A DNA stretch of 43,011 bases from Branchiostoma floridae (Eukaryota > Chordata > Leptocardii > Amphioxiformes > Branchiostomatidae), in NCBI RefSeq assembly GCF_000003815.2, contig NW_023365718.1:16350-59360 (forward strand). Reading direction: 5' to 3'. Under the pieces are notes generated by a model. The model saw nothing but the letters and a program-made list of their open reading frames with translations. It was not told where the DNA came from and made no database searches. The position numbers were made by a program, and so were the translations under genes. Of the stretch, positions 1-10,165 are shown piece by piece. Numbering within the stretch: the first letter of the stretch is position 1; the number at the start of each line of letters is the position of its first letter.

Positions 1-164
1 GTCATAGCTTCACTTGTCTCATTACACAAACCGTCTGCTGACATGTGACAAATAAGCTCTAAACATAGCCTATAAACAGATTTTCTGGGGGAATAGATTT
101 TTAACATGAGAGAAGGTTATCGCTGTCGGCGCACCCAAACTCCCCCTTATCAGGCGTAGAGTCA

Positions 165-300
165 ACATTCACTCCTCTAGAACAACGAATATGTAGATAT
201 TGCGATTTAGATAAAACAGAAGATAAACATCATTTGTCATAGAATGTGATTTGTACATGAAAAAAGGGCTGTATAAACCAATGTTTTCCTGCCAAGCAAT
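165..300 (+). mobile_element. Degenerate LINE 3'-end fragment
   Basis: The plus strand around 176-290 translates, with stops and frameshifts, to a cysteine-containing tail motif (LEQRICRYCDLDKTEDKHH). The same motif sits in the 3' part of the decayed LINE at 33240-36620, where it reads LEQRICRYCNLDKLEDEHQ. I read it as the end of a dead non-LTR element of the same family. Flanks from 1 to about 1010 hold no other feature I can support. Confidence 0.6.
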
Positions 301-1014
301 AAAAGAATTATAATCCTTATGAATGAACAAAAGACAGACTTTTACTCATAAATTACTACTATGATATCTGTTCCTGCAATTTAGTATCACAGAGAAGCGA
401 GAAGTCGAATTCACTTAGTTCAATACTATTCTTGTGTTGGTTGACATCGTATTTTTAATGCCCTAGTGGGTATGCATGTACATATGATTCATTCATTAAC
501 CCGTGTTACATATTGCGAATCGGCGCTCCACTATGATAAATGTCTGTGCTCCATAAGTTTGCGAAGGAAGCTGTTGAAAACAAGAAACACGTTCTATAGA
601 CACCTGATTAACAACAACTTAACGCTGTGGGGCTTTTTAAGGCATTTTTCGTAGCAGCTGAACACCACTTCCTTGGATCTACTGTAGCGGGTCCATATTG
701 TTCTTGTTCTGATTTTTTGGGAACCCCCCAAGGAATGGATCATGTGTATTCATAAGAATCCGACATGGCAGCTGTTTTATGTTCTTTTGGGGCGAGCGCA
801 GATGTTTCTGAAATGCTTTGTTTACGACGTACAAAAAGTGGCTATATCTGGAACTAAAGAAACGTTTGCCTTTGGCTTCCCGGTACTTTCTCTAGCAATG
901 CTTTCATGCGTATAGGTTTAGGTTGTACGTTTTCGTTGAGTAAAATCTTTAGAAATTCATTCAATTAAGTATATACCTGTACTCTGTCGTCCGCGAATTC
1001 TTGAAAATGACAAG

Positions 1015-1600
1015 GACGTCAGGTGAAGGCCGTATATAGCGTAAACATGTGTACTGTGGAGTCAGGTGTTGACAACAGTCCAAAACGAAGGTGCTTGGCA
1101 TTTTTCAATATTGCATCGACATTTTTGTATTAATGCCAAGGACGCCAAGTGAAGGCTGAATAGCGTAAACATGTTTACTGTGGAGTCAGGTGCTGATAAC
1201 AGTCTAAAGCGAAGGTCCTTGGTATCTCTCAATAATGCATCGGCATTTTTCATTAATGTCAATGACCTCAAGTAAGGGATGAACAGCGTAACGGTGGACA
1301 CTGATGTCGAAAACAGACCTAGAGGTTCTTGGCATTTCTCAATAATGCATCGGCATTTTTTTCTAATTAATGCCAAGGACGCCGAGTGAAGGTTCAACAT
1401 CGTAAACATGTGTAGTGTGGAGTCCAGTGTTAAAAAACAGACCAAGACGGAGGTTCTTGGCATTTGTCAATAAAGCATCGGCATTTTTCATTAATGCCAA
1501 GGAAGCCGAGTGAAGGTTGAATGGCGTAAACATGTGTACTGTGGAGTCAGATGTGGAAACAGACCAAGACCGGGGGTGAACCAGACCTGCACGTGACAAC
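1015..1600. repeat. Tandem repeat, ~120-124 bp period, about 4.5 copies
   Basis: The block GTAAACATGT(G/T)TACTGTGGAGTC recurs at about 1041, 1165, 1402 and 1526, with a diverged unit near 1285. Each is followed by TTCTTGGCATTT-like sequence, a TGCATCGGCATTTTT core, then TAATGCCAAGGA. Spacing is about 124 bp, with one shorter unit. The long minus-strand reading frames here arise from the repeat itself and are not genes. Confidence 0.85.
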
Positions 1601-2033
1601 TAAACGTATCTGTAAGAAAATCCGTCTTCTTTTTATTGCATGTTAACTCAACAGACAGGTGAATGGAATGATATGTATATTTCAGATTACAATCCTGGTT
1701 CAAAAAAGTTTGTAGAATATCATTGTTATCCGGGCAAGTTTTTCATCCACCTATACCGAGAAAGACCCGTACTTTTTTAATTAGTGTGATGGGTTTAAGG
1801 TTCATCATCTTCATCAGTCGGCTACTGCGCAGGCGACTGCAAGCTTTCTCCAGTTCCGTCTAACGGCAGCGAACTGGCGAAACTGTCCGGGGTGAGGTTA
1901 GGCTCTTCTCGAACATGAGACCTATCAGAATGAAGTCACTAACCGAAGCTAAAAATTAATTTCCACGTAAATAAAGTAAAAAAAAAAATATTTTAATTAT
2001 CTCGAGTTCTCAAATGGACAAAATGTCAAAGCA

Positions 2034-2114
2034 TATCAGGGGACTCGAACTCAGGCCCCCATGGATTTGAGCCGAACGTTAACACACTGCCGTTACGCTA
2101 CGCTACGCCCCCAT
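2034..2114 (-). mobile_element. tRNA-like sequence, probable SINE head or tRNA pseudogene
   Basis: Read on the minus strand, a perfect A-box match to TRGYNNARNNG (TAGCGTAACGG, 2090-2100) is followed by a near-perfect B box (AGTTCGAGTCC, 2041-2051) at tRNA-like spacing. A clean cloverleaf with a convincing anticodon was not obvious, so a SINE head or tRNA pseudogene is likelier than a working tRNA gene. The rest of 1600-2926 shows no gene. Confidence 0.5.
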
Positions 2115-2926
2115 ATAATGATGTCAATGTGCAGCGCGTCAAGAAACAAATATAGATAGCATCAGAATGGGATTTTTACAAGGACGTGTTTTGTTGACTA
2201 AACTATCACCAGCCCAGGATCGATCATATCTGCTTAAGAATGTCACTAAAATATGTCTGGCGGCAACGTTCATCTTGGTGCCAAGCATTCTCCATGTAAA
2301 TCATGTATGATAAGATATGTGTCTGTCCGTACCCCTGCCGTTAACGAGAAAAAAACACGCGGCATCAAAATGGCGTCGGAGAATACGGGTACGTGTAAAT
2401 GTATCAATATCTCAAAATCAGCTCAAAAGGAAATGAAACGTTTATTTTAATGTTTCAATAAAAACATGGCAGTAAAGACATCCAATACATAATAACCTGC
2501 CTCGATTAGTAATAACATGAACACATGAGCATAAGACACCAATAAACTAGATAAAATGCTTACGATGTAAGAAAAGATTTTTGTAGTGTACAGTTCGTTA
2601 TTGAGGCCAAAACTATTCGATTTTGTGAAATGTGTCTGCCGCTTTGCCAGCGCAACATATATTGTCTAGTTTATTTGAGTTATTATGGTGATTTTTTTTC
2701 GGTTCAATTTGGCGGTTCTAGCGTAAATGGATCAGGAGTTTTGTGACATGAAAACAAACACCGGCTTCAAATCCCACCTCCCCTCTAATTATGATAGCGT
2801 TAAGACCTCTTAGTTATCTGACATCTTCATACCCGGCTTGTTGTGTCGACTTGGCTTCATACCTGACGCCATTCCGTCCGTAGGCGCCCGCAACAACTAC
2901 GCACGACCGACGGAATACGGCCGAAA

Positions 2927-5900
2927 ATGGGAGGGCAGGTTTCTCGAACAAATTTCGAGTGGGTGTACACGGACGAGCCCCACGCTACAAGGAGAAAGGA
3001 GATCATGGGTAAGTTTGAAATTGGAACATAAGGGAACGTTGTAGAAGCGTAACATTGATTATGAAAGGGCACAGGAGACACAAAATGTACATTTTAGGTC
3101 TTTAATACACGGTCACAGGAGCCGCAAAATGTAGACTTTTTGGTATAAAATTGTAAAAAGCTAAATAAGATAAGTCAATTTTCGCAAAGAATAGCAGGAG
3201 TATTGACCCACTCTATCTTATCGTCCTAAAATGACAGAGATCTTGAAGATTTGACAGAAGTGGAATAAAGGGGTGGAATAACTCCCATAACCAATGGTGA
3301 AGCGAAATATAACAGTATTTTACTTTACGGTTATCAGCAATAACTCTGCAAATATTAATACAGATAACAGGTTAAGTTCATGTACACACACATAAATGTG
3401 GTGTTAGAGGATGTATCCAGATCATAATGGCACATCAATGCTTTGATAGGACGTTGGGGTCAAAATAAAGTCAGTCAAGCAGAACAAACTATTCCAGACT
3501 AGCAGCGGAAATGAACAGACGCTCAGAAGGCGACATGGAAATTTAAAACATCTTACATGCTTTTATTCTGTTACAGCCAAGCACCCAAAGATAAAGGAGC
3601 TGTTCGGCCATGACCCTACCGTAGTAAACAAGGTGGTGTTCATGATCGCCCTACAGCTGATGGCCTGCTACTTCGTACAGGTGAGTTGTTATTCGGTGGA
3701 TGTCAGATTCATTGGTTACCTAGCAAAAGATTCAACTACAATTACAATGGGTATTAGACAGTACTTTAACCAATGCCAAAGAGTCTTGAAAAAAGTCATA
3801 TATCTCTCTCTGTCTCCACAAACATGTATATACGTGTAGAATAATCAATGAATAAAATTGCACATCTTGGAAAGTACTAAAATGCAATAAGATTAACATA
3901 CGACCAAAAAAAAAACATGCAGCTTATAAGTTCTTACCTTCTTCATTTTCATAACAGGATGTATCCTTGCCTATAATAATCCTATTGGCGTGCTGTTTCG
4001 GTGGCGTCATCAACGCCTCCATGATGACGGCTATCCGCGAGATTTCACACAACCTGGCCTTCGGACACTCCCGGCCGCTTCACAACCGTATCCTGGGCAT
4101 TGTGGGAAACGTCATCATTGCAGTACCCGTTCCCATCACCTTCAAGAAGTATCATCTTGAGCATCACAAGTACCAGGTAAGACTTGCACTTTCCACTCAA
4201 AAGGATTAATGATATTCTGTCTGGGTTCTGTTCTCTTTGTTTGGGTGCAAGTTTTTCTTTTTTTTCAAAACTGATAAAAGTTAATTCTTATTAAGTAGGA
4301 TACCTGTCAAATTGCACTTTTGAATATAAGAAGATCGAACGTTAAAGAATTCAGGGTGCGAGGTTCTGACTTGACATTAAGAGTGATGCTGTAGGTAGGT
4401 CCATCCCCTGATAAAAACAAAAGTCATCTAAGCTGTACCATGCATATGCTTACCTGATTATATAACTTATTGTTAATGAAATCAAGGTGATAAGATGATG
4501 GAAATTCCCTTTACTTTGTTATGACCATTAAAATCTGGAAATGACCGATGTTTAGGAAAACTCAGGCCAGTTTTTTACCTCCATGAAATGTCATGGAGGT
4601 TATATTCTACCCTGCGTTTGTGTGTCTGTCTCTGTGTGTGTGTGTAAACAAGATAACTCAAGAATGGCTAGGTGGATTAGTTTCATACTTGGTGTGTTGG
4701 TAGGGTGTGATGAAAGCTATGATTAGATTTTGGGCCCCCTAGCGGCTCCCCTTGGTACTGCAGCACAACTTCCGGTTTTGCTATCTCGGTGTTCTGAACA
4801 TGCTATGGTCACGATTTTTAAGTGTAAGATAACTCTTGTGTTTAGGAAGAAATGGCATAAGTTTGGGCCCCCTAGCGTCTAGTTTTGGGATAGCAGGGGC
4901 ATTTTTGTCAAAAACTTCTGAAGAGGATAACTCAAGAAGGGAACAACGGATTTTTATGATTTTTGGTATGTAGGTACCTTAGACAATGTTGTACACGATA
5001 AAATACTAATTATGCAAAATAGGAGTACATTTGCATAATTAATGAGAATATTCTATCATAGCAGTTTTTTCAATGTATCTCTTGTTCCAGACATGCTATG
5101 GTCCTGACATTTAGGTGGTAGATAGCTTTTAGTGCCATGACAAAGTGAGGCAAGTTTCAGCCCTAACATTCAATTGTGGAACTGCAGGGGCGTTTTTGTC
5201 AAGACACTCCAAAGAGGATAACTGCAGAAAGGAACGACGGATTGCCTGCATTCTAGGCATGCAGGTAGCTTAGGCAAAGATTTTCATAATGATATAAATG
5301 TTATGCAAATGAGGACTTAATTTGCATTATTAATGAGGAAATTGTATAATTCCATCGTTTTTAATAACTGGACTTCAATAAATGTAACACATGGTAATTA
5401 TGATAGGTGGAATGTAAGCAGATACCAAATATGGTAATGAGGAACTTATTTGCATAATTTATGGAAAAATCGCAAAATCGCTTTATGATTTACAATGGGA
5501 ATCTTATAATTGTGACATGTGTACGTTATTCAATGATGAACAACACCATGCATAAATTATGTTAATGTGTTAGTAAATTGCATGAAATTTACGAAAGCTC
5601 TAAATTTTCATGGAGGTACGAGGTCGCCGAACTCTAGTTTATTTTTATTTTTTTTTTTTATTCCTCATAGAGCAGATGTTTCTTCATGAAACATTTTGTA
5701 TATCACAAAGCACAGTTTTCCCCGGACTGAACTTGCGTATCCATTTACAGTTGGGTAGAGTTTACAAGTGACTGTCGAAAAATGCTGTTTCCATGAATTT
5801 CTTAAATCAAACCTGTTGTCTTTATGTCTTGCGTGCTACACACAAGAAACAAACCATTCTTGTCCCATTCATGGTTTTCTAGGGACATGAAAAGGTGAAT

Positions 5901-7323
5901 GTGGACCTGCCATTAAAGATGGAGGGAGTTCTCTTCCGCACCAGCTTTACCAAGTTCATCTGGCTCTTCCTGCAGCCCTTCTTCTATGGCCTCCGCCCAC
6001 TTTTCATGCGACCAAAGCCTGTCTCAGGGCTGGAGATCATCAACACCACTGTCCAAATCGCTTTTGATGTGTCCATTTGGTACTTCTTCGGAGTTAAAGT
6101 GAGTACTATTTTGTGAAAAATTCTGGCTTTCACTTTATATTGAAATGATTGTAAAGGAAAGGATGTACAGATGTAACAAAATATCCCATGCCTTAATTTG
6201 CAATAGACATCAATCATGCAAATAAGGACCTAATGTGCATAATTATTGAGACAATGCTTCATTTCAAGTGATTTTTTTTCCATTTGGTTAAACAAACACA
6301 GATGCAATTAGACATAGTCTATTTCTTAATCATTGATGAGACGCAAGTCAATCAATAAATCAGTCATTTGCTTGCATCATAAGTTAATAAAGAATAATAA
6401 GCAAAACGTTTTGAATATTCTAAAGATTTACTTGGTCTCTTTCCCCTTGTTGAGTAGGATATCATCTGCGCTTAACTTTTACTTTATTCTGCAGTTCCTT
6501 TTACTTCTATTAGCAGCCGATACTTAAAGTATATACATCCACAGAGACTAATAAGGCTTTCTACATATCCTTTGTTTCCATACGATACATCCGTGTAATT
6601 ATGATATTCTTATCTCAACTACAGTCCCTAGCATACCTGATAATCGGCAGCCTGCTCGCTTCTGGAGTCCATCCCAAGGCCGGTCATTTCATCTCAGATC
6701 ACTACATGTTCAAGAAAGGCTACGAGACCTATTCCTACTACGGTCCACTGAACGCACTCACCTTCAACGCTGGGTATCACAACGAACACCATGACTTCCC
6801 CAACATTCCTGGGTGCAGACTTCCTAAGGTAACGTCTTAAAGTTGAAAATTCACTTCAAGATCGCGACAAAAAGAAATTAAGATACAGTTGTTCACGGAT
6901 ACCTGTTTGGTAAATGCACAATGTCTAAAACAGGTCACGTGTTTAAGCACTATTTGCAACCCACACTGAAATATAACACTGTTACCTAACTGTATCTGCG
7001 TATATTATAAACAATATGTGAGAATTGTACTCGGCAGTTATCAGGTAAAATAGTATTGTTATACTTAAAGTTAGATATTTGATAGGGATATAGAAATCGC
7101 TATGATCTGCATGAACGCAAGTAATTCTCACAATTCACCAGGTACGTGAGATCGCCCCGAGTTCTATGAGAACCTTCCTAACCACACATCGTGGACCCGC
7201 GTCCTGTACGACTTCGTCACGGACCCGGACATCGGACCGTACGCCCGCGTCAAGCGCCGGGGGAAACCGTTCCCCACCAACCCTGCCGAGCTAGATGGAG
7301 ATGGTGATACCAAGGCAGAGTGA
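2927..7323 (+). CDS. DEGS1: Sphingolipid delta(4)-desaturase, DES1/DEGS type (six exons, frameshifted last exon)
   Basis: Family role: inserts the 4,5-trans double bond of dihydroceramide to give ceramide, in the ER membrane, using a di-iron centre held by histidine boxes. Exons: 2927-3008, 3577-3680, 3958-4176, 5883-6098, 6625-6828 and 7142-7323, all with GT-AG introns and matching phases. The start [12 protein letters not shown] follows a good Kozak context and resembles the N-myristoylated start of vertebrate DES1. Motifs: box 2 HLEHH (exon 3), box 3 [12 protein letters not shown] (exon 5), and several hydrophobic spans. Two oddities. Box 1 reads REISH instead of HEISH/HEIAH (Arg89, codon 4036-4038). 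In exon 6 the frame after codons VREIA is one base short at the C run 7155-7158. Read literally, translation leaves the family sequence and stops at TAG 7292-7294; the homologous frame ends at TGA 7321-7323. Expected length is about 335 aa, against about 323 in human. It could be a pseudogene, an inactive paralogue, or carry sequence errors. Family assignment is very secure. Confidence 0.93.
4575..5637. repeat. Interspersed repeat in DES1 intron 3, with internal reiteration
   Basis: This ~1.06-kb block begins near CCTCCATGAAATGTCATGGA and ends near CATGGAGGTACGAGGTCGCC, so both ends carry a CATGGAGGT word. Inside, a module recurs about every 290 bp (near 4650, 4920 and 5215) around GATAACTCAAGAA or GATAACTGCAGAAA, with TATGCAAATGAGG-like tracts downstream. 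A GT microsatellite lies at 4617-4646. A diverged relative lies at 39350-39735. No coding potential was seen. Confidence 0.65.
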
Positions 7324-10165
7324 TATAACACGTAAAAACAAGTAACCTTACCATTGATACTTTTACAGTTTTTCTACATACATATATGTTCCGACTGTAG
7401 ATTTTTTTAAAGGGCGGTCTGCTTATAAATGTTCAATAAGCGGGTAAACTTTTGACCTTGTCGTGGAGAAAGGTTACAAGAATGGCTAAGGATATGCTTC
7501 GTTTCATTCGCTTGTACCACCCTTCTGATTTTCCTTAGCAAGTACACGGTTCCCTCTTCCACAAAGGTAAATCGTTTCTATACTTTTTTTCATATATTTA
7601 ACTTTTTTGTAGCTTTTTTTTACTCAATGGTCACTACGTAACAAGGCCTGAAGGCCACTCAATGTTACGGGTTACATTATTGGAACTGTAACAGCATCTC
7701 TTCGCCCTAGGTCAGAAACATCATGATTGAGACCAGCCCAATTGCTCACTGTGAGTGAGGACTAACTGACCCAATAGGCGAAGCAGGGGTTACGAGGGCT
7801 GCTCGGGAGATTCCCTACCCCTATTTTGGCCGGAATGGTTTGATCCGCTCGGGTGGATGTTCGCACATGTGGCGGTTTCTTAAACGTGCATAGGGTATGG
7901 CTCTCCCCACACACGGGACCTCCATTTAACGTCCTATCCGAGGGACGACTCATTTTTCACTTGAGTAAAGTGAGGAAAGTCGTGTAAAGTGCCTTTCCCA
8001 AGGTCAAAAGACCGGCAACACGGCAGGCGGATTCGAACCGGCGACCTCTCGGTCACGGGCCGAATACAATACCACTGTGCTACGCGGCCCCACCTAAGAG
8101 CTTCACTCTTTTTTAAACGAACATCTCTAAAAATAGCGATTTTAGGTTCAAAAAATAGATCGGCTCATATTTAAGTTACACCTAACACATACTCAAAAGT
8201 GAGAATTAATCATTCCTCAACGCATTGGTCACGAATCATGCACAGACGTACTAAATGCTATCAGTTACACTTTTATTACAGTGCGGCTTACTCTAATCTC
8301 CGAAATAATCTTCAGTTTTCATTACATCGTTTATGTCTAAAGCGGCGTGCGTAAGGTCTAGAAACTTGGCAGTTATCTTACACTAAAAATAGACAAAATT
8401 AATTAATAATAGTTTAGATGGCATTGATACAAATTCGTATATATTGCTTTCGATGTACCGAGAGTTTGAGTAAATGATATTCCAATTTATCATAAAACGT
8501 AAATTCCTGATTTGCGTACTTTATATTCACTGTCACAACAGACCGGTCTGAAAGACATGTTTCTATCGACTGGAAACAATTCATAAAAATCATTATAGAT
8601 TCAACACCAAAAGTAAAAAAAAAACAAAAACAGTCGTCTTGAAAACTCCCGATTGGTCAAAATAATTTTCTAGAGACAAAATAACAAAATAAACGATTTG
8701 TTCTCAGTTCTCACCCCTTAGCTTAAGAATCGAAAATTAACGACGCAACACCAGGTCTGCCATTGGCATGTAATAATTTTATTAAAAACGAGATCCACTT
8801 CAAGATTTTCAACAAATCATAAAAAAACGACAAAAATGTTCTGTTATTTCTAGTGCATATTATACCGCTGACAATATCAAATAAAAATACAAAGTTATCC
8901 ATTATAATATCATCATGCCCTGTTCCGGTTTGTATCTTATAGTATGTAGGCTAATTTATACACATTCATCTCCTTGCGAAAAGAAGAAAACGTTATGAAT
9001 TTCAGGCGTAAGATACTATTACCAAAATCACCTTTACAGAATTGGATTGCATAGTTAGTTTGCTTTGAATAAACCCATTCTTAAATATGTTAGATTGTTA
9101 TATTAGCAATGGCTGAACTGTCACCTATGTAACGTTGCTAGTTGAAATAAGCTTTTCCTGACATATCTGTCTCGAAAATATTTCTACTTTTGATAAAGGG
9201 CGCTTTATCACTTTATCGCAGTACAATGATGAATGCACGCCGCTCAGTGATTCAGTATGTAATTTTTCATCACTTCTGTTCAGTAAGATACATGTATATA
9301 TTCAGCGTGGGAAAAATTGCTAATTCCATATTATGTCTATTAATACGTGTTCTATAATGTTGTACAATTTACCAAATACAAGCTGTGTTCTATCATTCTG
9401 ATACTGATAATGGTATTTTGGTTGCAGCGCATTCTATCTTTGTACTTAAGCGTAAACACACATAGATCTTGTAGACATGAAGGTCATTTACGTCATTAAA
9501 ACATTAATGTAAATGTCTTCGAGCTCTTAGCTTCTATTAGCTAGTTTTATTTATTTCTTTTATCGGCAAAAATACCAAAATTAGACTTTTATTCATTTTC
9601 TTACAGTCCACTTCATCTATTTTGAATATGACTCAAAACACGAAAAAGGAGGACATAGTATGTTTTTCCTGGAACACCTTTCAAACGGCAAAGAAGTATA
9701 TATTAAGTATAAAAGTGTAAATTATGTGGCTAGAAAGGTAAAAGAGAGAATGTAATATATATACATAAGTAAATAAACAACTGAAAATTCATTGAACAAA
9801 ATGTCCCAAACATGTTTAAAGGTCAAAGTATAGAATAATCATAAGAATGTAGGATAAGTGTAGAATTATATTTCTATATCGCGGTATGGCCATCTAAGAA
9901 CAGCTTATTTATGATTCGGTAACAACACAAACACCCAACATTAATAAAACATACTGTGAAATGCTAGCTTTCCCAATGTAGTTCTGTTTTCTTTTCGAAC
10001 CAAATGCAAAAGCTTTGGTTTTTCGAAAGAATGCCATGTCTGTAATGCAAAAACAGAGAAACGGCAGCAAAGATTCTGTCGGTAAAACATCATGCCTTGT
10101 GACCCGGACTGTTCACTTCATTGTATACTTGTAGCGTTCCACGTCATATGAAACTTTTTTGGTTG
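7324..10165. other. Intergenic region between convergent DES1 and SPT genes
   Basis: Apart from the SINE at 7620-8092, this is AT-rich sequence in which I see no exon on either strand. Both genes end here, so it must hold the two 3' UTRs. I could not place either poly(A) site with confidence. Confidence 0.6.
7620..8092 (-). mobile_element. tRNA-derived SINE
   Basis: On the minus strand the head carries a perfect A box (TAGCACAGTGG, 8072-8082) and a perfect B box (GGTTCGAATCC, 8029-8039). The body runs leftward through TTGGGAAAGGCACTTT-like sequence. The left boundary is approximate: T-rich plus-strand tracts near 7585-7620 would be the A-rich tail. The order of pol III boxes, body and A-rich tail is the standard SINE layout. 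The short reading frames across it are not genes. Confidence 0.7.

Noticed and set aside
1062-1703. Long minus-strand reading frames (78-133 aa) in the 1.0-1.7 kb region
   Set aside because: They lie on the ~124-bp tandem repeat; the protein repeats come from the DNA repeat, with no homology or splice context.
8000-8092. Functional tRNA gene
   Set aside because: Perfect A and B boxes, but the anticodon stem-loop is poor (position 33 is not U) and a SINE body with A-rich tail follows.
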